Positions 12,549-23,484 are shown, counted from the stretch's first letter. The stretch is 64,000 bases of DNA from Adenophora triphylla var. japonica (GCA_022495995.1 JAFEMH010002556.1:267618-331617), one strand, 5' to 3'. Translations and numbers: made by a program. The notes: a model not told the origin generated them from the letters alone.

Positions 12549-12700
12549 AGGCTCTGTCTTGAACAAGGCCGTGCTGCCATTGATCGCAATCTTAACCCTA
12601 ATTACGATCCCGACGACGATGACGATAACCGCATACGCGCCCTTCTCAACCCTCCTCATGATCCAAATCCATCTGATTCAAGCTCCAATGTCGTAGTCAA
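12549..12700 (+). pseudogene. Captured coding-like fragment, first copy
   Basis: An open + strand frame follows TGA 12546. From about 12603 it has a coding-like acidic composition (YDPDDDDDNRIRALLNPP, then DPNPSDSSSN). It is split at 12700 by the Tat element. Past that element the frame continues at 22602 for a few codons and ends at a TGA. The same fragment is repeated at 22868-22981. I do not recognise the protein family. Location inside a MULE suggests transduplication of a host exon, but no parent gene is in the window. Conservation of the frame in both copies is the main support for coding origin. Confidence 0.45.
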
Positions 12701-13294
12701 TGTTGGGCCCTACATTTTCAGTCAACATGTGTACAACTTGCATATAACGACTTAGTACTAACAACTTGAGTTGTCCTATTTACATCTTGGTTATTTGCAG
12801 GTTGAGCTCTTTGTTACGTTAATCCTATTTTTTAGGGAATGTGTCAAAGGAAGCGAAGACTGATTCAACCACGTTTCCTCAGCAACGGATCGTTATCTTC
12901 TCCTCAACGAACAAATGCGGATATATCTCCACAAGATCAGCCTTAATCCCGAGTTTTGAGGCCCATCTTTTCTCTTTGTTAATTAGCTTTATTTGAGGTA
13001 TAAAAGGGAAAACACACACTGTATTTACACACACGTTCACTCTAGCCTAAGCTCCCTTTGAATACGCTCTTAGCATTGTAATCATAAAAAACACTTAGTA
13101 AACTTACGGTCAAGGCAGGTACCAAATCCTCCCGGGGTTTTATGCCGGCGAACAAGTTGTTCAAGGGCTTTCCCTAGTCAACAAACATCTTGTGTCCATC
13201 CCCATTCAACTTGATAATCATTGTACCTAGATTCATATCACTTTAGTCATCTTTCTTCCCTTCGAAATATACTTGTTGAAATTTGACCAAAACA
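12701..13294 (+). repeat. 5' LTR of Tat element (594 bp)
   Basis: Begins TGTTGGGCCC and ends GACCAAAACA. Same length as 22003-22596. Contains GGTATAAAAGGG at about 12998, a likely TATA box about 290 bp from the LTR start. Confidence 0.97.
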
Positions 13295-13297
13295 ATT

Positions 13298-13313
13298 TGG
13301 CGCCGTCTGTGGG
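13298..13313 (+). other. Primer-binding site of Tat element (tRNA-Asp-like)
   Basis: TGGCGCCGTCTGTGGG begins three bases after the LTR. TGGCGCCG matches the 3' end of plant tRNA-Asp; the rest is imperfect, as is common for Tat elements. Confidence 0.8.
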
Positions 13314-13336
13314 AAACTTTGATTATTCAAGTAGAA

Positions 13337-14983
13337 ATGGCTAATCCGTCGTCCGGCAGTCAAGCTGAGAGGAGTCGTCCACTTCCTGTTTCCAACGCCC
13401 AAGGCAACCCTCCTCCGAGTGCAGAAGCTGTCAATTTGGAGATAATGTCCAACATGGCGGACATGTTGAAGAAAATAGGCGATCGGTTGGATGGTCAGGA
13501 GCATACGAACGCCATGATATTCAACGCCATTGATAGCCTGCGTAAAGGGAAGCAAGTTGAAACTCAAGTATCTACTCCATTTTCACCTTTACTTCCTAGA
13601 TCTTTGTTTGGTGCAGGTACAGGACCAAGCCATGTTGGGGATATTCCTATGACTAATACCTTGCCAGCAGAGAGCACGATCGTGGCGTCCATTCCAATCG
13701 AGCAACCAAGATTCAGCCGACCAACTAGCCAACCTGCGCTGTCATCTTGTTACACCTATGCTACACCCTCAATGGGGCAAGCAGGGAACTTCTTTAATGC
13801 TTTTGATACTACGCACCTCGGTTTAATAACACTCCTCTTTTCGCGAGAAAGTCAATTTGTTAAGGAAATGCGTACTATAAAGGATTTGCTTGAAACATAC
13901 ACAGAGTCAATATGCCATACCACCAAGTTTCTCCAACTTGCTACAATGAATCTCGTTTTGTTCCAAAGAATAGCTAGTGTGGAGATCCCAAAGAAATTTT
14001 CAGTCCCTCACATGAAGAAGTAGGATGGAAGCACCGACCCACAGAGCATGTGTTCTTTGTATCGGGAATCAATAGATATCATAAGCATCCCCCTATGTTT
14101 AAAGAAGCGTGTTTTGCGGGGGCTTTGGCTCTACTTTGTCGGGACCGGCCTTAAAATGGCTAACAGGGCTCCCTCTAAACTCTATTTCATCTTATGCTCA
14201 ACTTGTCAATATGTTCATTAATCAATTTTCGTGCAATAGGGCATTTGACAAGTTGACTAGTGATCTCTATAGAATTGTGCAACAGCCTAACGAAAATCTT
14301 AAAGAGTATTTGCACAGGTTTAACAAGGAGGCAGTGACTATACCCAACTTGGATGTGTCCACCGCTACGGAAGCATTCCGAATAGGCTTGAAGAAAAGCT
14401 CACTGTTCTATAACGAGTTGGTGATGACCCCTGCGAAACAACTTGAAGAAATCAGAACCAGGGCCTTGCCTTTCATCCGATTGGAGGAAGACAGTTTGGC
14501 AACGGGGAAGTCAACTGGGAGGACTCCTACTCCTCTATTTGAGCCTTCTGACAGAAGATCGAATTCCCATCACTATAAGTCCAACATGGGCAAACCCCCT
14601 GTTAAATCTGAATCTTCTAGAATTCATGTTATAGATGATGATCAAGAGGGAGATGATAATGATTATCCAAAAATTTCTGAATACTGCTTTTCTGTGGACA
14701 TTGCAGGAATCTTGTGCGCCATGGGAAATCTTGGAGATAAAGCGAGGTGGCCCAAGAAGAACGACCAGTCAACAACTTGCAAGGACAAGTCCAAGTGGTG
14801 CGCATTTCATGAGGATTTTGGGCATACTACCGAGAATTGTTTTGCCTTGAGAAAGGAAATTGCTCATTTATTGTCCAAGGGTCTTCTTAAAGATTTATTG
14901 GGCAAGAAGAGGGTCAGAAGTGAGTCTAAAGAGCACGATTCGGGGAGCGATCCAGGACGAAAGTTGCACCGCCTCCGGCCACC
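13337..14983 (+). pseudogene. gag: gag of Tat element, broken
   Basis: The start is probably ATG 13337 (MANPSSGSQ), 42 bases after the LTR. The first part runs to TAG 14021-14023. After at least one indel between 14023 and 14109 the homologous frame continues in another phase to about 14950. That second part holds the capsid-like region (ALKWLTGLP, then NENLKEYLHRF) and a zinc knuckle of the Tat/Athila form CAFHEDFGHTTENC at about 14797. A further frame change at about 14930-14980 leads into the protease region. Function: RNA packaging and particle assembly; not producible from this copy. Confidence 0.88.
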
Positions 14984-15610
14984 AAGGTAGTAAATGTCAT
15001 TTCAGGTGGGTCTCATATTTGTGGAACAACTTACTCTGCAGCCAAGCGTCATGCCAAAAGTTCTAAGGAGGATCACTCAGAATTGCCTTCAAGATGTCGT
15101 GACTTCACAGATGGTCATGTTATTTCCTTTGAAGATGAAGATAAGGACAACACGTTAGATCCTCATCATGATGGTCTAGTTGTTCAGGTGCAGATTGCCA
15201 ACTGTGTGGTCAAGAGAATCCTTATTGATGGAGGGAGCTCAGTCAACATAATTTTCACTCATGCTCTTGAAGATATGGGTATTCCTTTGTCTGAAGTTGT
15301 GAAGAATTCATCCGTGCTGGTAGGGTTCAGTGGGGAGATAAAGCAAAGAGTAGGGGAGATCAAGTTGCCCATCTATTTGGAGGGTATGAATGCTATGGAA
15401 AGATTCTGCGTGATCGAATGCTCTTCCTCGTACAATGTCATTTTGGGAAGACCTTGGATACACAACATGAAGGCCGTGCCGTCAACTTATCACCAGTGCG
15501 TCAAGTTTCCAACACCTTGGGGTGTGGCCAAGTTGAAGGGAAACCAACAAGTCTCCAAAGAATGCTACAAGGTCAACATGAAAGCAAGTTCAGCCCCTCG
15601 GCAAGCATAG
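14984..15610 (+). pseudogene. Protease region of Tat pol
   Basis: Retropepsin-like domain with LIDGGSSVNIIF at about 15221 and ILGRPWIH at about 15440. Asp-Gly-Gly replaces the usual Asp-Thr-Gly; this variant is normal in Tat elements. The frame ends at TAG 15608 but coding-like sequence continues in the same phase afterwards, so the stop is a point mutation within a longer pol frame. Confidence 0.88.
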
Positions 15611-16858
15611 CAATTAAAGAAGAAGGCCCAGGATGTTCTTGAAGCAGTGGAGCATGAGACAAAGAGCGTTCCTGTTGATGCATCGAATCCTGAGGCCCAA
15701 GTACAAGTTGGGACAGACCTCCCATCCGAAGTTGAGGAGGAGCTGATTGAGTTCTTAAAAAGCCAGAAATGTTGTTTTGCCTGGAAACACGAGGACATGA
15801 CGGGGATAAGCAGGGACATCATTACTCACAAGTTGAACATAGATCCCACCATCCGTCCTGTTCATCAGAAAAGAAGGAAGTTTGCTCAGGAGAGGAACCA
15901 GATCATAAAAGATGAAGTTGAGAGGCTTTTGAAGTCCAAGATGATCAGGGAAGTTTAGTACCCAAGGTGGTTAGCTAATGTTGTGGTGGTAGAAAAAAGA
16001 AATGGCAAGTGGCGAGTGTGCGTGGACTTTACAGACTTGAACAAAGCCTGTCCGAAAGACCCATTCCCTCTTCCTCATATCGATTCTCTAGTTGATGAGA
16101 CAGCTGGCCACGACATCTTGACGTTCATGGATGCGTCTTCAGGGTATCAACAAATTCAAATGGAGCCTTCAGACCAAGAAGATACGGCGTTCATGACTCC
16201 GGAAGGTATATATTGTTACATTTCTATGCCATTTGGTCTTAAAAATGCAGGGGCAACTTATCAAAGGCTGGTGAACAAGATGTTCAAAGATCAACTTGGC
16301 AAGATGATGGAAGTCTACATAGATGACATGGTGGTAAAATCCAAGCATATGGAAGATCATGTTGAGTATCTCGCTGAGGCGTTCAACATCTTGAAAGCTT
16401 TCAACATGAATCTCAATCCAGCAAAGTGCAACTTTGGTGTTAGGGCAGGTAAATTCTTGGGATATATGGTGACCAAAAGGGGGATTGAAGCCAGTCCCGA
16501 GCAGATCAAGGCTATTCTCAACTTGGAATCTCCCAAGAACATCAAAGACGTCCAAAGGTTAACAGGTAGAGTAGCTGCTTTGAATAGGTTTATATCTAAA
16601 TCATCTGATAAGTGCAGGTTATTCTATGAAGTGCTAAGAAAGAACAAACTCTTTCAATGGATCGACCAACATGAGGCGGCTTTTAAGCAACTTAAAGAAT
16701 ACTTGGTGACGTCACCCCTACTTGCCAAACCAGAGCATGGTGAGCACCTTTATTTATACTTGGTGTATACGAAAATACTGTTAGTGCGGTATTGGTGAAG
16801 GAAATCCAAGGTGAACAAAGCATCCCGTATACTATGTAAGTAAGTCTCTATTGACGCC
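15611..16858 (+). pseudogene. Reverse transcriptase region of Tat pol
   Basis: RT domain in one phase from 15611 to about 16760, interrupted by TAG 15956 (consistent with CAG to TAG). Motifs: GKWRVCVDFTDLNKACPKD (about 16007), TFMDASSGYQQIQM (catalytic Asp about 16127), FGLKNAGATYQRL, and the active-site YIDDMVVKS at about 16316. Around 16755-16858 three closely spaced indels shift the frame twice and back, which destroys the start of the first RNase H. Confidence 0.93.
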
Positions 16859-17689
16859 GAAACAAGGTACTCTCATCTTGAAAAATTAATATTAGCCTTA
16901 ACTACCGCTACAAAATTGCGTCATTATTTCGAAACACATTCTATAACTGTTAGAACTAATTATCCTGTAAGGAATGTGTTGAGAACTCCAGAGATGTCGG
17001 GCAGATTGGCCAAGTGGTCGGTCAAGTTGAGCACTTATGATATTTCGTATGATCCAAGAACAGCCATCAAATCTTAGGCCCTAGCCAATTTCGTAGCCGA
17101 CTTCAGTCCCAGTTTACAACCCGAGGTGGAACTGGAAGTACAACAACTTGAAGGTAAAACTATTCCCAGATTTTGGACATTGTTTACAGATGGAGCTTCA
17201 AATTCCAAAGGAATTGGCTTGGGAATAGTCCTAAAATCCCCTCAAGGTGATATCATACCTCAAGCTGTATCTTGTGAATTTGGTGCAACAAATAATGAAG
17301 CCGAGTATGAAGCTTTAATCATGGGTTTAACCACAGCTTTAAGTTTAAATGTTACACATATAAATGTATTTGTTGACTCTCAATTGCTGGCTAACCATTT
17401 TAGTGGCAGTTATGTGGCGAAGCATTCCAAGATGGCTCTGTATCTCCAACATGTTAAGGCTTTAGCTTCGAAATTCCTATCATTCTCTTTGGAACAGGTC
17501 CCCAGGGAAGAAAACGCAGAAGCAGACGTCTTGGCCAACTTGGGTTCGACTTGCAAATCAATGTTGCATACTAATATCCCCATTATTTATGTTAAGTACC
17601 CAGTAATAGACCAAGTTGAGGAAGCTCAAGAGGTTACTCAACCCACTGGGGCACAAGATGTTAAGCCTTCTTTGGACCCAGCCCATAAT
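16859..17689 (+). pseudogene. RNase H region of Tat pol: classical domain remnant plus additional aRNH
   Basis: The tail of the classical RNase H and the connection to the next domain lie at 16859-17110 (TRYSHLEKLILALTTAT, then ANFVADFSP) and contain TAG 17075, consistent with CAG to TAG. A second RNase H follows, open from 17126: FTDGASNSKGIGLGIVL (about 17183), NNEAEYEALIMGL (about 17291), VDSQLL and ENAEADVLANL. A second, archaeal-type RNase H in this position is a known acquisition of the Tat lineage. It keeps the D-E-D set and looks intact. Confidence 0.9.
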
Positions 17690-18900
17690 TGAGTTCTTTC
17701 AACTTGGAACTATTCCACCCGATACTAAGAATGCTAGATCCTTTAAGATTCGCACTTCAACTTTCGTTTTAATAGATAATGTGGTGTTCAAGAAGTCTTT
17801 TGCAGGACATTATTTGAGATGTGTCGATAACGAGCAAGTTGAACTAGTACTCAAAGAAATCCACGAAGGAATTTGTGGGAACCATTCTGGTGGGAAAGCA
17901 CTGGCGTCGAAGGCCCTCAAGATAGGATACTATTGGCCAACCATGCGTCAAGATGCTATGAGCTATGTACAAAGTGTGATGCACACCAAAGACACAGCAA
18001 CATCTTGCATCAACCTGCTGAGCCTCTACATTCTATAGTCTCATCTTGGCCTTTCATACAGTGGGGCATGGACATTGTAGGCAAGTTGCCTAAGGCTCCC
18101 GGAGGCAAAGTGTTCATGTTGGCATTAACCGATTATTTCTCAAAGTGGATCGAAGCAGAAGCTTATGTACAGGTAAGAGATAAGGAGGTAATCTCATTTA
18201 CGAAGAAAAATATAATTAGCGAGGTTTGGTGTGCCATCGGAGATTATATGTGACAACGGGTCACAATTTATAAGTAAAAAGACCAGGGATTTTTGTACTC
18301 ATTTGGGGCATCAAGTTGATCATGTCTACGCTTTGTCCACCCTCGAAGCCAATGGTCAAGCCGAATCAAGCAACAAGGCGATCATCAACAACTTGAAGAA
18401 GCGTCTAGATCAAAAGAAGGGAAAGTGGGTGAAGAGTTACCACTTGTACTTTGGGCGAGATAGGACTACTACAAAAGGAGCACAGGTAGAACTCCATATT
18501 CATTGGTATTTGGAGCGGAAGCTGTAATCCCGGTTGAAGTGACAATCCCAACAGCAAGGTATGGTTTATTAACTCAAGATGAAAATAATCTCTTGCTAAC
18601 TCAAGATTTAGATACAATTGATGAGATCAAGGATTTAGCCAAGATAAGGATGGCGGCTTATCAATAACGAATTGCAAGATCTTACAACAAGAATGTCAGA
18701 GTCAGGAGATTCCAGGTTGGTGACTTAGTTTTAAGAAAAGTATTTCAAAATACAAGAGAATTGAATGCGGGTAAGTTAGCCTCAAGTGGGAGGGACCATA
18801 TCTCATCGATCTTTGAAGGCTGGCAAAGGTGCATATTGGTTGTCAACCCCAAGTGGAGACAATCCCTAGAAGTTGGAACGCCATCCACTTAAAACTTTAT
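17690..18900 (+). pseudogene. Integrase region of Tat pol, heavily frameshifted
   Basis: The zinc-binding N-terminus (EIHEGICGNHSGGKAL, then IGYYWPTM) is in one phase to about 17975. The CxxC and core continue in another (CTKCDAHQRHSN, then [12 protein letters not shown] at about 18062). The rest (IICDNGSQFISK, then LEANGQAESSNKAI) is in a third from about 18235. The C-terminal part (FQVGDLVLR, about 18710) is again out of phase. At least four frame changes in 1.2 kb leave no usable integrase. The catalytic D, D and E positions can still be recognised. Confidence 0.88.
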
Positions 18901-19108
18901 TTCATGTAAGTCCAGTTATTTGCAACTAGACTTCTCGAGGTACGATTTATTTTAAGTTGTCAAGTTCATTCTCAGTATATTTCAAGTTGTTAATTTTTGT
19001 TGAGAATCCTTACTAACTTAAGCATCGGAGGGGCGTTAGCTACGCTAACGCCCAACCCTAACAAAAATCTGTTTTGCGAGGTGCAACTTGAGCAAACAGA
19101 GTAGGCTC

Positions 19109-19316
19109 AACATGTTGACACGCCAGTACGGCTGATACTTGTTGGGACCTAAGCTGGAACAGGACAAACATGTTGACACGCCGGGATGGGTGATACATGT
19201 TTGAGCACGAGGAAGAAAAGTTCAACATGTTGACACGCCGGTACGGGCGATACATGTTGAAACTTTAGCCGGAGATGGATGGAACTTGTTGACACGCCAG
19301 GACGGCTGATACTTTT
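19109..19316. repeat. Four-copy tandem repeat, period about 58 bp, in Tat 3' region
   Basis: Four copies of a core like AACATGTTGACACGCC plus GTACGG(G/C)TGATAC at about 19109, 19167, 19223 and 19283, with variable spacers. Several copies begin and end with CATGTT/AACATG-like arms, so each can fold back. Tat elements often carry tandem repeats between pol and the 3' LTR. Confidence 0.85.
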
Positions 19317-19810
19317 TCTATCTCTTCAAACGGTTACCTCTATCAAAGGTACAAATTACATATGGTTAAAAGATATTCATCTTTTCTTACGAATTAAGGT
19401 TTTGACACCTTCGCTTGGGCGCACGTTTTCACACTTGTCCAAGTTGTGAACTACTGGTTGTAACATTATCATGTTACCTAAGGCTTATAGCATCAACATG
19501 TTATCTAAAAAACAAACAAGTATTTCCTAAAGGCTTAAAACACTTTCATAAAAAACCTTAAAGTGTTTTCAAAAGATTTTTGCAGCTAGGGGACAAGTTG
19601 GGTAAGCCAACCAAATCCCTTAAAACCTAAGAAAAGCGTGGAGTACTAGACCAACCTAGTACTCCCAAATAGATTGTCTCGGCTCTTATGAGCCATTACA
19701 AAATAAAAACTTGTTTTGGGGACATTCCCCCCATTTGTGGTGCATACCAACAGAGGTATGACATATAAAAACCCAAAAAAGAGATTGTTTTTTCACCCAT
19801 CCAAAATGTT

Positions 19811-21629
19811 TCAAATTGTTTTTAAACTTCTTGGCTTTCTTTGCCTTGCCGGTGTTGTAACCTTACTCCCTTGATCATTTTGAGCTACCACTATGGTACT
19901 CAGGGCTTTGTCAGTATCATAAATCAAGGCTTCAAGAGCCGCGGAGTTCACTTCTTCTGCATCCGCTGGCTCCCCCATATGGTCCTTTAAAACTCTTCTT
20001 TCCTCCTCCAAGTTCCAAGTTGCGGCTTGTCCATTCTTATATTCCTCCAACATTTGAATTCGGGCCTCTAGCAAAGTCTTGGTAGCATTAAACGTGAAGT
20101 TCCCCTCTGCAACTTCAAGCTCTTTCATGTGGGCCTTGTTCTCAGCACGGACAACTTCCACTTCTTTCCCCAAGCGCTCAAAATCCTTCTTCAAATTTTC
20201 CACTTCACCAGCATGCTTGTTCGCTTCCTTCTTCAATTTTTCTACTTCCTTTGCACTTTTTGTGGCCTCCTTCTTCGACTCTGCAGCTTCATAACTGTAC
20301 CTCGCCGCTTTGATCTTCAGTGCATCAATATGGGCCAAAATAGGGATCATAATTTCCTGCATAAAAGAAAGCATTAATATTTTATCAAACTCTTTGATAA
20401 AAGGTTTCTTCATTTTCTACCTTCTCAACAAAACTTGGTATAACAGCTCTAAACCTCTCTCCTAACTTCACCATATCCATGTCACCATTTGTGTCCGTGG
20501 ACTCAGCTTCCACCAACTTCCTCTTCTTCGCATCCCCCTTCAACTTGGATGCAGTCACATTGGAGCTAGCCACAACAGACACGGGGGTGGGGGGTTTACT
20601 GTCTTTCCTTGCCAAGCTTTTTGCTCTAGCCGCAGCTAGCAGGTCAGCAGCACTAACAGTATCCTTGGAGCGAGTGGCTGCAAAAAAGGATGAAGAGTTA
20701 GAGCAAAACAAAGGAATTAGGACAAGTTGGAGATAGGCAAAGACTTAAGGTGTTTGATTAACCTGTAGACGTCTGGATAGGCTCAGATAAGGCTTCTTCA
20801 GGGTTTGTTTCTTGGGCTTCTTCAGGATCAACTTCTCCTTCTGGATCTGCAACAAATTGGACTGGCAGTGCTTTAAAAGTCCTCACTAACAAGTCCAACT
20901 CATAAATCTTGTTCACCTTCTCCTCTGTATTATTCTTATAGGCAAAGAGCACATCCAGTTTCGCAACTAAGCCAAATGAGATTTAAAGAATTAGTTAGTG
21001 GACTATTAAGGAGCATCATTAGAATAAGAAAAATTGTCTCTACTACCTTGAGACCTCCATTTGAAGTTGGCACCCTCATCCGACACCAGGGTATTCTTCT
21101 TTGCAAAAAAGAACTTATTCTTCCACCCTCTATCAGCGGGATCAATGTTGTCATTTAAGAAAGACATCCTCCCAGACCTAACCCTAAACCCATATCTCCC
21201 TAAACCAAAACTCCTAATCTCAGTTGTGAAAGCAAATTCTTCTAAACCAATTTCCAATTCTGTTTCCGCATTCAACCTTACTAGGGTTTGAAGGCTTCTC
21301 CAACCTTGTAGCATAAGTTGGGCGTAGTTAAGTTTTGTGGAAACGAAAAACTTGGTGATTAAAGTTGGGAAAGGGAATTTCAAACCAATAATAAAAGGGT
21401 ATTCAGGAAAGCATACCCATTCGGGAGAGTAGCATTCCGGGGTTAGGTCAGGGTGTGTGAAAAACTCAGTTTCGAATGCCATGGCGTGATTCTTCTTGAT
21501 AATCTCTAAGTTAGTAGCAGGGATTTTACACTTTTCTTTGTCTGGGCTCTTCAACATGTTTTGGGTTAGAAAACTCGCGGGCAAACCCTCACCACTCTCG
21601 ATTAAAGCCACCGTCTTTTTCTTCCCCAT
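19811..21629 (-). CDS. Antisense four-exon gene of Tat element, putative gypsy-type transposon protein, intact after splicing
   Basis: The gene lies opposite to gag-pol, between integrase and the 3' LTR. Proposed exons: 21629-21047, 20966-20763, 20677-20421 and 20356-19811. The introns are 80, 85 and 64 bp and all begin GT and end AG on the minus strand. Phases agree at every junction, giving 1590 nt: 529 codons plus TGA at 19811. Exon 1 starts ATG (MGKKKTVALIESGEG) and contains GWRSLQTLVRL and DRGWKNKFFFAKK, resembling the plant family of putative gypsy-type transposon proteins found as antisense ORFs in Tat elements (my recollection; no search was run). Exon 3 has a basic KKRKL patch. Exon 4 is a Lys/Glu-rich coiled coil (EVEKLKKEANK). 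Role unknown. It has no stop, while gag-pol of the same copy has many. Confidence 0.75.
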
Positions 21630-21800
21630 TTTACAAGCTTAAGCAAAAAATCAAAGGTGGAATTGAAAAGAAAGCAAGAAACTCACCGTAAATCTCTACT
21701 TGATTTTCCTCTCCGACCGTCTTCCCTGGTTCTTCCTCTAGAAACCTCTGTGAAAGCTACGTTTTTGATTTGGTGAAAGGGAGAGTTGGAACAGGAGTCT

Positions 21801-21810
21801 ATTTATTTAT
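21801..21810 (-). promoter_or_regulatory. Candidate TATA box for the antisense gene
   Basis: On the minus strand, CATAAATAAATAGACTCC lies about 170 bp upstream of the antisense ATG. A leader follows, with a possible intron start (ACG/GTGAGTTTC) just before the ATG. This suggests the antisense gene has its own promoter, separate from the LTR. Confidence 0.4.
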
Positions 21811-21985
21811 GGAGATTGAAGGTGGTTAGGACTCATGCCTTTTTGCCTTGGGAAACTACTTAAAAACCGTCCCATCGCGTCCCTTTTTCTCATTTAAAAA
21901 AAAAAAAAACCGTCGTTCTTTTCTTCCATATTTGGCAAACTTTTTGAATCTTTTTGTCTCTTTATATTCTACATTTTAAAATTCA

Positions 21986-22002
21986 AAAAGTTTGGGGGCA
22001 AT
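21986..22002 (+). other. Polypurine tract of Tat element
   Basis: AAAAAGTTTGGGGGCAAT ends just before the 3' LTR start TGTTGGGCCC. Confidence 0.88.
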
Positions 22003-22596
22003 TGTTGGGCCCTACATTTTCAGTCAACATGTTTACAACTTGCATATAACGACTTAGTACTAACAACTTGAGTTGTCCTATTTACATCTTGGTTATTTGC
22101 AGGTTGAGCTCTTTGTTACGTTAATCCTATTTTTTAGGGAATGTGTCAAAGGAAGCGAAGACTGATTCAACCACGTTTCCTCAGCAACAGATCGTTATCT
22201 TCTCCTCAACGAACAAATGCGGATATATCTCCACAAGATCAGCCTTAATCCCGAGTTTTGAGGCCCATCTTTTCTCTTTGTTAATTAGCTTTATTTGAGG
22301 TATAAAAGGGAAAACACACACTGTATTTACACATACGTTCACTCTAGCCTAAGCTCCCTTTGAATACGCTCTTAGCATTGTAATCATAAAAAACACTTAG
22401 TAAACTTACGGTCAAGGCAGGTACCAAATCCTCCCGGGGTTTTATGCCGGCGAACAAGTTGTTCAAGGGCTTTCCCTAGTCAACAAACATCTTGTGTCCA
22501 TCCCCATTCAACTTGATAATCATTGTACCTAGATTCATATCACTTTAGTCATCTTTCTTCCCTTCGAAATATACTTGTTGAAATTTGACCAAAACA
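22003..22596 (+). repeat. 3' LTR of Tat element (594 bp)
   Basis: Same ends and length as 12701-13294. Differences seen: G/T in ATGTGTACA, G/A in CAACGGATC, C/T in CACACGTTC. Followed by target duplication GTCAA (22597-22601). Confidence 0.97.
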
Positions 22597-22867
22597 GTCA
22601 AGACCGTCGATTCATGATTGATGATTGATTTGAATCCGGATTGCTCCCTTTTGAAGTAATTCAAGTGCCAATTGATGATTGATTTGAATCCGAATTGCTC
22701 CCTTTTGAAGTACTTCGAGTGCCAGTGCATTTTAATTTGAGTGTCAGTGCATGTGTTTTGGAATGCCAGTTGCAGAACAAATCAGATGGGAATTTGAGTG
22801 CCAGTGCATGTGTTTCGGAGTGCCATTCCATGTGTTTTGGAGTGCCAGTCCATGTGTTTATGAGTGC

Positions 22868-22981
22868 TACGATCCCGACGATGATGACGATAACCGCATA
22901 CGCGCCCTTCTCAACCCTCCTCATGATCCAAATCCATCTGATTCGAGCTCCAATGCCGTAGTCAAGACCGTCGATTCATGA
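22868..22981 (+). pseudogene. Captured coding-like fragment, second copy
   Basis: Encodes the same acidic stretch as the fragment at 12603-12700 (YDPDDDDDNRIRALLNPP) and ends VVKTVDS then TGA. In this copy the frame also opens leftwards into minisatellite-derived codons, which is an effect of the duplication junction. No family recognised. Confidence 0.45.
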
Positions 22982-23231
22982 TTGATGATTGATTTGAATC
23001 CGGATTGCTCCATTTTGAAGTAATTCGAGTGCCAATTGATGATTGATTTGAATTCGGATTGCTCCCTTTTGAAGTACTTCGAGTGCCAGTGCATTTTAAT
23101 TTGAGTGCCAGTGCATGTGTTTTGGAATGCCAGTTGCAGAACAAATCAGATGGGAATTTGAGTGCCAGTGCATGTGTTTCGGAGTGCCAGTCCATGTGTT
23201 TTGGAGTGCCAGTCCATGTGTTTATGAGTGC
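22868..23231. repeat. Second unit of a 364-bp tandem duplication in the Pack-MULE
   Basis: Unit one is 12603-12700 joined to 22602-22867 (split by the Tat element). Unit two is 22868-23231. Lengths of the parts agree exactly (98 + 266 bp) and only a few bases differ, for example CGACGACGATG versus CGATGATGACG-type changes and AGCTCCAATGTCG versus AGCTCCAATGCCG. Confidence 0.9.
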
Positions 23232-23460
23232 CAGTGCTTGTATTTTTGAGAGCCAGTAAAAATGATTACCAGTATTTTTGAGTGCCAGTGTATGTGTTTT
23301 TGAGTGCCAGTTCATGTGTTTTTGAATGCCAGTGCATGTGTTTTTGAATGCCAGTGCTTGTATTTTTGAGAGCCAGCAAAAATGTTAGTGTAACAAAGTG
23401 TCAGTGTTAGTGTAAAAGAGTGCCAGTGTGAAGAGTGCCAGTTCATGTATATAAAAGTGC
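23085..23460. repeat. Minisatellite, unit about 22 bp (GAGTGCCAGTGCATGTGTTT)
   Basis: More than ten degenerate copies of GAGTGCCAGTGCATGTGTTTT and variants (GAATGCCAGTGC, GAGAGCCAGTA). Part of the array is also inside the 364-bp duplication, so similar units occur at 22715-22867. Confidence 0.88.
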
Positions 23461-23484
23461 CCGTATAAAAAGTGCCAAGTGTCG

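Larger units (their letters stand above)
12701..22596 (+). mobile_element. Ty3/gypsy LTR retrotransposon, Tat lineage, full length
   Basis: Two 594-bp LTRs (12701-13294 and 22003-22596) with about three differences (0.5%) are flanked by GTCAA on both sides (12696-12700 and 22597-22601). Between them lie a primer site, gag, protease, RT, two RNase H domains, integrase, a tandem repeat block, an antisense spliced gene and a polypurine tract. The second RNase H and the antisense gene near the 3' LTR are marks of the Tat lineage (Retand-like). The + strand gag-pol carries many stops and frameshifts, so the copy must have been mobilised in trans or decayed fast. Confidence 0.96.

Noticed and set aside
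12456..12659. Minus-strand frame of 67 codons with a hydrophobic start, also seen in part at 22661-22924
   Set aside because: It is the complement of the acidic coding-like fragment; GTCATCGTC-type codons produce an artificial Val/Ile segment. The + strand reading has better composition.
20079..20377. Overlapping + strand frames opposite the antisense gene
   Set aside because: Shadows of the Lys/Glu-rich coiled-coil exon; Phe/Ser-rich complement with no motif.
22730..23460. CRISPR-like array of short repeats
   Set aside because: Units are directly adjacent and degenerate with no unique spacers; it is a minisatellite in plant DNA.
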